Position numbers and translations under genes: made by a program
The notes under the pieces: generated by a model
Told to the model about the DNA's origin: nothing
Databases searched by the model: none
Seen by the model: the letters and a program-made list of their open reading frames with translations, nothing else
NCBI GenBank assembly: GCA_022577435.1
Contig: JAKOON010000007.1
Location: 679,501-743,500 of the forward strand
Direction of reading: 5' to 3'
Source: Embiotoca jacksoni
Taxonomy: Eukaryota > Chordata > Actinopteri > Embiotocidae
DNA: 64,000 nt
Shown: in pieces, positions 27,535 through 37,610 of the stretch
Numbering within the stretch: position 1 is the first letter of the stretch
Layout: every line of letters begins with the position of its first letter

Positions 27535-27820
27535 CAGAGAGACAGAGGGAGGGACGGAGGGAGGGAGAGAGGGAGGGAGGAAAGGAGGGTGGGGGGAGGG
27601 AGAGAGGGAGGGATGGAGGGAGAGAGAGGGAGGGAGAGGGAGAGGGAGAGAGAGAGGGAGGGAGAAAGGGAGGGAGGGAGAGAGGGAGGGATGGAGGGAG
27701 AGAGAGGGAGGGAGGGAGGAAGGAAGGGAGGGAGAGAGAGAGAGCGAGAGGGAGGGAGGGAGAAAGGGAGGGAGGGAGGAAGGAAGGGAGGGAGAGAGGG
27801 AGAGAGAGAGAGTGGTGGGA
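27535..27820 (+). repeat. Long homopurine (GGGA/GA)n tract
   Basis: About 285 bases of almost pure purine on the + strand, with only scattered C or T interruptions. Internal duplication is visible: the segment from 27601 recurs at 27679 (78-bp offset), and the segment from 27711 recurs at 27771 (60-bp offset). Its length and purity give it potential for triplex (H-DNA) structure. Long frames on both strands here are Arg/Glu/Gly or Ser/Leu/Pro repeat artefacts. Confidence 0.93.
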
Positions 27821-29590
27821 AAATTAGGTTGAGATAAAGATAGAGACGGGGAATAGGAGAAAACAACAGGAAAGAATCAGAAAAAATTTGTAGGAAAACG
27901 GCTTGACGTACAGTAGCGTCAGTTTAGAGCCGCAGCGGGGAAATGTGTTGGGCTTGAATGTGACGACTGTCAGTATTATTTCCACCCTTCCACCTCCTCC
28001 GCTGGTCAGTTTTAGCCCCAACCCGCGTCACTCATCTTGATGAGCTGTCCACTTTCAAATGGCAGCGAGCCCGAGGCTCGCGGTAACCAGCTTCTGCGGT
28101 CTCCCCGGGGGGAGATGAAGAAGCCGAACCTGTACGGGAGCCGGCCCGCTGTAACAATAACGAGGTGTTGGCGTCCATGATCGGAGTTGACCCGTGTTAT
28201 TTTCAAAGCGGTTTCGGCTGGTTATATTTGCTGTTCTTTGGCTTATGTACTTGTTACTTGTTATTGGTATTATGACTTTTTGCAACGTGGCAACGCGCCT
28301 CACCATCCTCTTGTCCACCAACCACAGGCCACTAAACAAGCTAAAAAAAAAAAAAAACAATTACAAACAGACAGCCAGGCAAGGACACAGTATGGAAAGG
28401 TGTGGGAATAGTAGGGTCGTATTAGGGGGGGAGGGGGGGTATTTGGGGGGCCATAAAGTAGAGCCCTCACATTTAAATCATGGATTGACGTGATGGTTAT
28501 GACATACTGTATATCATGGTCGATTTTCAGAGCCAGCTTATTTCTTCCGATCACTGCATAACAATTTTGACGTTTGCGGAAGATGCGTTCTTTTATGTTC
28601 GATGGCGCGTTTTGATTCGAGTTGATTGAAGAGATTGCTCGTATTGCCACCCCTTGCAACCACTGTCAATCAACACGATTTGCAGGTGATTGTTTTCTGC
28701 TCATTGTCTGACTTGTTAACCTGAACCATATCCTTATCAGGGAAGTTGCACTGCTCTTTGTTTTTTATTTTTTAACAACTCTCCCACCTGTTCATTATTT
28801 ATTTTTGTTCTCTCAGCCATTTCTTTGTTTCCAAACTAAGCAGCATCCTTTTACAGATCACTCCCCGGCACAGGCTGGTGACAACAAATCCTGCCGCGTA
28901 GTTGCTTTCTCTTCTTCTGGTGTTGTTACGTCATTTCTACGTTAGACCTGTGAAGACTTTACTTGTCAGTACGTCAACGTTCATAACGTAGAGCAAATTC
29001 ATACTAGTGTGGCTTTTATACCGTTACCACCGGCAATTGTGTTTCAATGAAGTTCCTGACTATAGGCCTATTTTTTTTTTGTTACAATAACGAAGAACGA
29101 TAGTCACACATACTAATTGATTTAAAAAAATATATATTAATGACCCTTTGAATATTTGAAAATCATGCCCCCATCCCTAGTCTGCACATTCGACTCTCCA
29201 TTTAATTTGAGGCAACGCTAAGTGATCCACCAGGAATATGTCCTTCCCGTATTTTGGTTTCCCAATGCCAGTTGTTGTTGGATGACCTCACACAGAAGTT
29301 GGGCCTGATTCAGCTGTTTTACTGAGTGTCCTGCCTTTTTTTTTTTTTATAATTTAGTTTTCCACCAACGTCCTCTGCATCAGCGTTGCCTTCTGTCCTA
29401 AAACATCGGTTAAGTGACTGAGCTATATGATGTTGTTGGCCTCAATTAAGCCCCGTACAGATAGTGTAGATGGAGCCTCGCTGATAGGACGCAGCGCCGT
29501 ATTTTACAGTCTGCGCACTCGCCACACAGGTGTGTGTTGTAATTTGCAATAAAACGGCGCGAATTGAAAGTGTACTTGGAAGTTGGCGGA

Positions 29591-29665
29591 GAGGGGGAAG
29601 TGAGATTTGAAAGCGGGGGGGGAAGGACGGGGACGAGGTGGCGGGGGGGAGGGGAGGGGGGGGTT
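29591..29665. repeat. G-rich block with G-quadruplex potential (+ strand)
   Basis: Several runs of four to eight G lie within 75 bases, separated by one to a few other bases. This fits the four-run pattern expected for a G-quadruplex. It lies next to moderately CpG-rich sequence up to about 29850. Confidence 0.6.
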
Positions 29666-30423
29666 GAGAGACAAAGAGCGACAGAGGGAAGGGGGAGAGC
29701 GAGATAGATGTGGGCGGTCAGCCAGCTAGCTGTGACAGGGGCAGATGAAGCTCGAGTCGTACAGCTGGGTGCCTCGCCGTCCCCAGAGTCTCGGGGCAGG
29801 AGAGACAGAACTGCCAGCGGCCCTGGGGAAATCACTCTCTTCAAGGAAATGAAGTGTGAACACTGTCTGCCGTATGCAAATAAGCCCCATTTGATATCTG
29901 CCCGTACCTGTAGCGCGATTCTAAATGTCAGCTCCTCTCGAAGCCGCTGGTTGAGGGCATGCGAAGAATGTCAGAGAGCCACAGGTGTTTACTGTGATTT
30001 GTGCCGACGGCGTTTGCCAGGTCAGAAATGTTTTGTGAAACATCCAGAAAGATGATGGGAGATAGCTTTTTTTTTTTTTTTTTTTTTTTAATGTTTTTAG
30101 TTTTTACACCAGATCACGATGTTTAACGCAGGCTAGTCGTCTTGTTTTGAGTCTTGGTAACGGTCCGTTAAACTGTCCCACATTTACACATCTCGACAAC
30201 CATCGGATGGCATTGCATTTGCATAAAATGTTGTGCAGACTATCATTGTTCCCAGAGGAGGAATCCAACAAAGTTTGGCGGTCCTTTAACTGTACCGGGT
30301 CTTGAATATTGTTTTGCTCTTTGTAAACTTTGGTGATTATTTGACTTATGTAGCAATGGAAAGGTGAAAGGTTAGATTTACAAAAAAATCAATAGTGTTG
30401 TTTTCATCCTATTTTTAATAGTG

Positions 30424-30454
<31 letters not shown>

Positions 30455-31655
30455 ATATTTTTAATGATTTATCAAACACTTTACAATTAAAGATTGATCA
30501 TTGAAGTCAGCTCATAAGGAAAACTCTGTACATTTGCCCTCAGTTTATAAATATAATGCCTTTTGAGATGAATCAATATTTAAAAAGAAATCTGTCAGCA
30601 TTACCCCCCAAATGAAAATACTACTTTTAAGTTTTTTTCCAGGCTGTCGTTTTCTTCGCGTGTTAACTTGTCTGTGCGGATTAACCGTGAGGAGTAGGTG
30701 TCGTTATAATTGTCATGGTGGTATTTTCTTGTCAGTTTGAAGCTGTCGCTGTATAAGCGCCATCGATTGTATTTAACAGCAGCCCGGGTGCCACAGGAAG
30801 TCGCTACATCCAACCTAAGACTTGTTAAAGGAACATTATTGCTCATGTGGGTGCTCTTACCTCGGATTAGGAGTTCATCAACAACAGCAGTTATAAATAG
30901 GTTCCGCATCAGTAGAGTCTTAAAGAAAATATGAGGAGGTGCGCTGTGTTTTTCTAGCCGACAAAGTTAATATTTAACCGGTGACATCTCTTGGATTTCA
31001 CTATCCATACATGTGTAAAATGTCTTAAATGTATTACAACCACTATTTATTGACTTGGACTCAATTAAACAGGTGTTAGGGTGAAACTATACAGTATGCA
31101 GATTTTTCTGTACAAATCCAGGAAATGGGTAAACTGCTATTTTCAGTCGGCAGTCAGGGGGACCGCTGTTCATTATTGACTGTAGACCTGTTGCATAATG
31201 TATCTTCTCCATGACAGCCCCCTGCTCGGGCTGGTAGAAAGAGTCTGAATATTCTATACAAGAATGAGAAGGATGAGCTATGCAGATTTTTCACTGTAGA
31301 GAAATCAAATATTTATGCCTCTTTCTTTGGCATTCATGGTTTGTGGAGTGCAGCTACTTGGGATAGTAGTCCTGATAGCAGCGTTTTTCTACAACCACTA
31401 TCACTATGCATGCCTCTAAATGCTGCTGATTTTAAAGTGCAGCTACTTGGGAGATCTTAGTTATTTGCTCTTCTTTATACGTCTGCCCACTATGATTTCT
31501 TTTGCGTGGCTCCACTACATCTTTTTTTTTTTTTTTTCCCCTCTGTCATACAGCTCACTTATACAGACTTTTTGGTTTGCTGTGAGCGTGGAAAAAAAGA
31601 AATTGGAAATGGTAATTTGGCCAAGTGATTTGGGTCATCTCGAGAGCTGTCCATG

Positions 31656-31721
31656 CACATCCAATCTGAGGTCACATCCAATCTGAGGTCACATCCAATC
31701 TGAGGTCACATCCAATCTGAG
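31656..31721. repeat. 17-bp tandem repeat, about 3.9 copies
   Basis: The unit CACATCCAATCTGAGGT is repeated identically from 31656, with the last copy truncated after CACATCCAATCTGAG. Identity between copies implies recent expansion. It lies about 620 bases upstream of the microexon. Confidence 0.95.
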
Positions 31722-31824
31722 AAAGAAAGAGATCAAAAACATAACGAAAGAAAGAGTAAAGAGAATGAAATAACGTGATCTAAATGACACGATCATTGAT
31801 TGACAGGGTAGTACAGTGTTGCCT

Positions 31825-31990
31825 TACAATGCTCTAATTAAGACATATTTTTTTTTTTTAAAAAAAGGCCTTTAGAAAGGAATAAGACATCTGAATCCTA
31901 AACTGTATAACATTACAAGAGCAGGACAAATGTAGAAATAAATAAATAAAATGTCTATTTTGCACTAAATGTACAGTGATATGGTTACTA
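31825..31990. repeat. Local dispersed repeat, copy 1 of a pair
   Basis: Shares, in order, ACAATGCTCTAATTAAGACA, GGCCTTTAGAAAGGAA, AAATGTAGAAATAAATAAAT and AAAATGTCTATTTTGC with the region 33664-33800 (there ACAAAGCTCTAAATAAGACA and AAATGTAGAAATAAATAAAA). Copies are diverged; the family is unknown. Confidence 0.55.
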
Positions 31991-32344
31991 ATACAAGGTT
32001 GATCATTGTGCACGTCAGTGAAGGGATGTCTGACTTATTCATGCACAGTTAATTGCCATTCAAACAGGAAACGCTACTTCTTGCGAGTTCTTGCTGTCAG
32101 AGTGAAATCCTTGGACCGTGATGTCTCGCCTGGACTAACCTGAACTCAATTGAACGCCGAACAATTTGGAAAGAGAACTGGTGAAAAGTATTAAATGGTA
32201 TACAGAATATCATTCTATGATTTGAGAATCAAAGATTTCACTCATTCAAGCTTAATGGAAACCACTTTTCTGTCATGCTGGTGATGCTGCCATCTCACGG
32301 TTTATTATAACTTGGATCTCCTCTCCTTTTTCTTTTTGTCTCAG

Positions 32345-32378
32345 CAGGACGGGATCCCTGAGAGCTTGAGGATAAAGG
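32345..32378 (+). CDS. fstl5: FSTL5-like, 34-nt microexon (linker before follistatin module)
   Basis: This tiny exon lies between a strong pyrimidine tract ending TTTTTGTCTCAG and a consensus GTGAGT donor at 32379. A plausible branch site (TTATAAC) sits about 30 bases before the acceptor. It encodes QDGIPESLRIK plus the first base of a Gly codon. Read between its neighbours it gives RHK-QDGIPESLRIKG-VMGHNG, which aligns with the human FSTL5 linker, where Q, ES, R and KG occur at matching spacing. Its phases (0 in, 1 out) are exactly those needed to join the exons at 23148 and 55104. The acceptor is a tandem CAGCAG, so use of the second AG would start the exon at 32348 and drop one Gln. Skipping the exon would shift the frame of exon C. 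The call rests on splice signals, phase and alignment together, not on length. Confidence 0.85.
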
Positions 32379-32894
32379 GTGAGTTTTTCCACTTCTCAGT
32401 CCTTCTCCCGCCACCACCACCACCCCCCGTATATCGACATGCAAAGTACATCTCGCAGGTTAGGTGTAGGGTTGTTGTCTAATGGAAGCCACAGCACGGG
32501 TGAAGCGCATCTGCTGTAAGATCGGGCTACCCAATGGTGTCAACGATTTACTTGGTTTCTTATTTAAAAACCCCAGATACAGAGAGCACCTTTGACAGAA
32601 AGCTCCATAAGAAGAAACCTTTTTTGGAGCGCAGCACTCTATCTCTTTCAAGCAGTTTGTCTGCAAAGAGCTCTTCATCTGATAATCATATTTCAACACA
32701 CTCGCCCAACCACATCGGGGTCCAAACACTCGCTCCCGAGGTCTCTTCTATTTTCCCCCCTCATCTCCAGGTATGTTTAAACTTGGGATAGAGGGAGCGG
32801 TACAGCAGGTTTCTGACCTGCTGACACATGCGGGGGGAAAAAAAAAAAACCAGAAACTTTGCAAAATTTGGAAACTTTTAATGTCAGGGCTAAA

Positions 32895-33280
32895 TGTACT
32901 TGTCATGACTAAGCTCGGAGAAATGTTTGAAGGACCTTCGAGCTCTACAACACCGATCCAAATCAAAACATGCGTGTTGTATCCGAACACGTGCGAGTCA
33001 TGACTAAGCTTGGAGAGATGTGGGAAGACCTTCGAGCTAACTCCAAATCAAAACATGTTTTTTTTTCTTCACGTAAAGCTTTGAAGGATGTACTGCAGGT
33101 CGACCTTCTCCTGCCAGAGCAGTATTTGCAAGAGTTCGTATTGTCTCCAGTGTATTTGCAAGAAACATGCTTCAATAAATGGAGGTTTTGTGCTGTATAC
33201 TAAGTGAGCACTTAGGCTGAACGTATATAGCCTCCGGTATCAGTAGTGGGAGGTTTTCATTACTTTTCATGTGTTTTCGC
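32895..33280 (+). repeat. Dispersed repeat copy with internal 96-bp tandem duplication
   Basis: TCATGACTAAGCTCGGAGAA and GACCTTCGAGCT near 32902 recur 96 bases later as TCATGACTAAGCTTGGAGAG and GACCTTCGAGCT; both units are followed by CCAAATCAAAACATG. The part from about 33040 onward (AAACATG, GTAAAGCTTTGAAGGATGTA, TGCAGGTCGACCTTCTCCTG, CATGCTTCAAT, GGAGGTTTTGTGCTGT) recurs in the same orientation at 38440-38600. Confidence 0.65.
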
Positions 33281-33523
33281 ACCTTATTTGCGGACTGAAA
33301 TTCGGCGAAATGACTTAAGTTGCTCATAATATGCGCTTTACGGTGAAAAGAATATATTTCCCCAACAAGGAATATAAAAAAAAACCCAGAGTGGTTCAAC
33401 ACTCGGCGCCAGTGTACAGTGAAGGTCCAGCAACTATTCAAAAAACAGAAAGGTTAAGGTTGTGAACCTTTTGGTTTAACAGTAGGCTGGAAAACACATT
33501 GTATTAACCATAACCATTGATTG

Positions 33524-33880
33524 CACACAATAATATGGATATAAGTTTGTTTGTGTGCTTCTGCTCATACGATACTCCAGAATATGTTTCTGCTACCGTA
33601 GTGGAAACAGGAAAATGGAAATAGTCGTACAAAAAGGAGATCTATCCCCGTCTACGTTGTCATCCTACAAAGCTCTAAATAAGACAAAAATTGCCCTTTT
33701 AAAAAGGAACGGGAAATCAAATTCAAAAACATGAATAAGCTCTTAAAAATGTAGAAATAAATAAAATATCCATTTATTGCGCCAATAATATGGATACAAG
33801 TCTGTTCGTGTCCCTCTGTTCATGATATTCTTCAGAACATATTTCCGCTACTGTACTAGGAAACAGATTTTTTTTAATTT
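33524..33880 (+). repeat. Diverged ~257-bp tandem duplication
   Basis: AATAATATGGATATAAGTTT, GTTTGTGTGC and GAATATGTTTCTGCTACCGT at 33527-33605 recur about 257 bases downstream as AATAATATGGATACAAGTCT, GTTCGTGTCC and GAACATATTTCCGCTACTGT. The intervening piece contains the second copy of the 31825-31990 repeat. The whole block looks like a local duplication of repeat material. Confidence 0.6.
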
Positions 33881-34211
33881 TAATTTTTTACAACCAGGAG
33901 TCCAAAACCTGAGACTGTTTAGTTGACTAAAGTACAAATATGAAGTACAAATATTCATATTTGAGAAACTGTAACCATAGTTTAAAGTTAACAATTTCAG
34001 CTGTAATCTAAACCTTCGATGTCTCCATTCACACCCAACCGTTTTTAAAAGCGTACGGACAAAACATTAACTTAATAAAAAAAATTTTTTTAAAAATCAA
34101 TAGAGGAAAAATGACCACTAGTTTGAGCTGCAGTTGGCACCGTTATCTCCAACCGAGCTGCATCTACGCTGGACAGTGTGGATGCATTAATGCGGGCACG
34201 GTCCTCTCGCT

Positions 34212-34240
34212 GGTTGACAGATGCATCTCATCTGTCAACC
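34212..34240. repeat. Perfect 12-bp inverted repeat with 5-nt loop
   Basis: GGTTGACAGATG (34212-34223) and CATCTGTCAACC (34229-34240) are exact reverse complements, with CATCT between them. No flanking features of a terminator or tRNA were seen; function unknown. Confidence 0.85.
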
Positions 34241-34844
34241 TGTCACCTTTCTAATGTCTTCTCTGTCTCCTCTAAACAAGAGTCAATGTCAGGCAAAAGG
34301 TGGTCCTCCGCTGCCCAACGCGGCTGCCACTAAGTGTTTGAAAGGGGCCGCTAAATGGACGTCTCCCCATTTTTCTTCTACCGGGGAAGGTCGAAGCAGT
34401 AATTGTAGAGGGTGCATTACCATAAAGGGCGGCCCCAGCTGTCTGCTGTGATTCACTTTAATGCACCATGTTCCGTAAGCCGAGAGGGGAGATCTCACTT
34501 TGGCCAGTTTTCAGCAAACTCATTTACAGACCCGATAACGAGAAGGCAAGCGAACTGTAGAGGGGGAAAAAAAATAAAAAAAGTCTAAAAGAATTCATAA
34601 ATAATTCAAGCGTCAACACGTACATCGGAGGCTTCTTATTATTGCACATCTGAGGTCAATTTAGCATTCAAAACTCCCAATTTTACAAGCTACGTCACCG
34701 TCCACATCTAGAATGGACATCTAGCGGGCTCAAACGAGAGGAGACGCAGAAGCAGCTTAGAAGAGAGGGCAGCGCTTTCAGATGATACTTAGAAAAAAAA
34801 AAAAGGGTGGAGGAGAATTCCTGTTGGAGAATAGCTGGGTATTT

Positions 34845-34848
<4 letters not shown>

Positions 34849-34882
<34 letters not shown>
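34849..34882. repeat. Poly(A) tract, about 34 nt
   Basis: Uninterrupted A run from the TTTGTTT at 34843 to TTCTGCAG, directly before the repeat copy at 34925-35045. Confidence 0.95.
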
Positions 34883-34884
<2 letters not shown>

Positions 34885-34924
34885 CTGCAGAATTTCATTC
34901 ATTATAGTTAGAAGCCGGTCTGAG

Positions 34925-35045
34925 GATGGACTCCCTTGATGGACTGGCGAGCCGTTCGGGGCGTCCCCGCCCAGTCTTTCTGCCCTAATGTGTTCTCCAA
35001 CCCTGAACACGACAGCCATTTCAACAATGGATGGAAGGAAGGAAA
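34925..35045. repeat. Fragment of a very common teleost repeat (GACTGGCGAxCxGTxCxGGG type)
   Basis: Contains GGACTGGCGAGCCGTTCGGG, then GTCCCCGCCCAGTCTTTCTG and CCCTAATGTG, then CCCTGAACACGACAG, ending in CAATGGATGGAAGGAAGG. This order (GACTGGCGA, CCCCGCC, CCCTGAACA, ATGGATGGA) marks a very frequent fish interspersed repeat tail. The copy is diverged. Confidence 0.6.
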
Positions 35046-36195
35046 TCACATTTTCAACATTTAGGTGTGAACGAGGAAACAACAAAAATAATTATAGATG
35101 GGAGAGGACGCGGCACCCTATAAACTCAAAGTGAATGTCAGCGCGGAAGAGACAAAGACAGACAAATGCCAGCCGTTTTCCGGGATGCTCTGTAATTGGG
35201 AGTCCCAGAACGAGCGTGCACCACACTAACCCAGCTTGTTATGCAGGCTGTAGCGGGACCTCGGGCTGCATGTGAAATGCAGTTTTACACAATAAATGGG
35301 ACTGATTTAGCCATAAAAACAAACCTGATGGAACTTCTTGAGATAATGTTACCCTCCTCATTACATGCAAAAAAAAACAAAAAAAACCCAACAAAAAAAA
35401 AACTTTTATTGGTGGCAGCATTGTTAAGGAGGATAATTTGTGCTTGTGTAGTGTGCAACTGAGACATTATTGCTGGTGTTAAACAGACCACATTTGGTGT
35501 TGCGTACCTTTTATTTTGCTGTTGTCATTGTTTATGCTCTCAGTGTTTTCCACTGGGTTTCTCATAATTAGGGGTTGCAGCATTTCAAAAGTTAGCGCTC
35601 AAGTCAAATGGATCTTCTTAACTTTTGATATTTCTCAGTTCTGTACAGATATAGCGTGCGGTCAAACGCAGCAAACGGCACATTTTAAAATAACTAAACT
35701 CTCTCCGCCATAATCAGTATTCAGGTTTGTCTGGTCGCACCTGTCCAGTGAACGGTGCCAAAAGTGAACAAAGTCTTAACTGCATCGCTTCTGTAATTTA
35801 TGCATGTGTTAATTTTTGCAGTGGCTGGATGCCCAACAACATTTCCACTGCATACTAACAACAGTGGGGTTAAAAACATACACTAATGTGACGCCAGATC
35901 TTTCTTCACCTTTTGTTGTATTGGTGTTCGTATTTGGAATATAATCTCAATCTCAATGAAGAAAAAAACCCGACAACTTTTCATTGTAAATTTTAAGTGA
36001 AACTGTTTCATGAATATATTTTTGTGCTTTTACATATGTTCACTTGATTTCAGTAGTTTGTAGCAACGTTTCTTGTTTCAGTGTCTTATTTGTTCTGGTT
36101 CTGAAGGTCAAAACAGTTCCAAGTTATTATTATTTTTTTTTTTACATCTCGGGTATCAGATTATAATTTTTTTCTGTCATTATTAGTTGATTATG

Positions 36196-36412
36196 CAGTG
36201 GGTACGGAAAGTATTCAGACCCCTTTAAATGTGTCACTCTTTGTTTCATTGCAGTCATTTGCTAAAATCAAAAAAGTTCATTTTATTTCTAATTAATGTA
36301 CACTCAGCACCCCATCTTGACAGAAAAAAACAGAAATGTAGAAATTTGTGCAAATTTATTAAAAAAGAAAAACTGAAATATCACATGGTCATAAGTATTC
36401 AGACCCTTTGCT
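36196..36412. repeat. Tc1-like element, left terminal inverted repeat (217 bp)
   Basis: Pairs with 37611-37827. The direct-repeat motif AAGTATTCAGACCC occurs near both ends of the arm, at about 36209 and 36392. The transposase stop codon (36412-36414) abuts the inner edge. Confidence 0.93.
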
Positions 36413-37451
36413 CAGTATTGAGTAGAAGCACCCTTTTGAGCTAGTACAGCCATGAGTCTTCTTGGGAATGATGCAACAAGCTTTTCACACCTGGATTTGG
36501 GGATCCTCTGCCATTCTTCCTTGCAGATCCTCTCCAGTTCCGTCAGGTTGGATGGTGAACGTTGGTGGACAGCCATTTTCAGGTCTCTCCAGAGATGCTC
36601 AATTGGGTTTAGGTCAGGGCTCTGGCTGGGCCAGTCAAGAATGGTCACAGAGTTGTTCCGAAGCCACTCCTTTGTTATTTTAGCTGTGTGCTTCGGGTCA
36701 TTGTCTTGTTGGAAGGTGAACCTTCGGCCCAGTCTGAGGTCCAGAGCACTCTGGAAGAGGTTTTCTTCCAGGATATCTCTGTACTTGGCCGCATTCATCT
36801 TTCCTTCAATTGCAACCAGTCGTCCTGTCCCTGCAGCTGAAAAACACCCCCATAGCATGATGCTGCCACCACCATGTTTCACTGTTGGGATTGTATTGGG
36901 CAGGTGATGAGCAGTGCCTGGTTTTCTCCACACATACTGCTTAGAATTAACGCCAAAAAGTTCAATCTTGGTCTCATCAGACCAGAGAATCTTATTTCTC
37001 ATAGTCTGGGAGTCCTTCATGTGTTTTTTGGCAAACTCTATGCGGGCTTTCATATGTCTTGCACTGAGGAGAGGCTTCCGTCGGGCCACTCTGCCATAAA
37101 GCCCCGACTGGTGGAGGGCTGCAGTGATAGTTGACTTTGTGGAACTTTCTCCCATCTCCCTACTGCATCTCTGGAGCTCAGCCACAGTGATCTTTGGGTT
37201 CTTCTTTACCTCTTCACCAAGGCTCTTCTCCCACGATTGCTCAGTTTGGCTGGACGGCCAGGTCTAGGAAGAGTTCCGGTCGTCCCAAACTTCTTCCATT
37301 TAAGGATTATGGAGGCCACTGTGCTCTTAGGAACCTTGAGTGCTGCAGAAATTATTTTGTAACCTTGGCCAGATCTGTGCCTTGACACAATTCTGTCTCT
37401 GAGCTCCTTGGACAGTTCCTTCGACCTCATGATTCTCATTTGCTCTGACAT
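36412..37451 (-). pseudogene. Tc1-like transposase, DD34E, one frameshift
   Basis: Two minus-strand frames make up the transposase. The first, 37451 down to 37206, has 81 residues: an N-terminal helix-turn-helix (SKELRDRI to TVASIILKWKK) and a GRPAK basic motif. The second, 37185 down to 36412, has 257 residues and holds the catalytic core. All three catalytic acids are visible in it: D70 in WSDETK, D161 in QQDNDPKH and E196 in NPIEHLW, with exactly 34 residues between the last two. A glycine-rich [11 protein letters not shown] box is also present. The frames are out of register because of an apparent 1-nt deletion near 37211-37217, where a GAGAGAG-type run is shortened. Total length (about 340 residues) is normal for Tc1. 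Apart from this shift the copy looks intact, so it is either young or the break is a sequencing error. Cut-and-paste transposition is the family role; this copy should make no full protein as read. Confidence 0.93.
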
Positions 37452-37610
37452 GCACTGTGAGCTGTAAGGTCTTATATAGACAGGTGTGTGCCTTTCCTAA
37501 TCAAGTCCAATCAGTTTAATTAAACACAGCTGGACTCCAATGAAGGAGTAGGACCATCTCAAGGAGGATCAGAAGAAATGGACAGCATGTGAGTTAAATA
37601 TGAGTGTCAC

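Larger units (their letters stand above)
23149..32344 (+). other. Intron between first coding exon and microexon, about 9.2 kb
   Basis: Starts with GTATTG and ends with TTTTTGTCTCAG. Contents seen: an inverted copy of the 1303-1605 repeat at 25497-25800, a polypurine tract at 27535-27820, a G-rich block at 29591-29665, an open frame with a cysteine-rich end at 29708-30055, a (TA)-rich patch near 30424-30460, a 17-bp minisatellite at 31656-31721, and one member of a local dispersed repeat at 31825-31990. No other exon was recognised. Confidence 0.75.

Noticed and set aside
27253..27866. Long frames of 194 and 143 codons on the two strands
   Set aside because: They translate the polypurine tract into Arg/Glu/Gly or Ser/Leu/Pro repeats, with no domain.
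36452..37134. Plus-strand frames of 86 and 151 codons inside the Tc1 element
   Set aside because: They are antisense shadows of the transposase.
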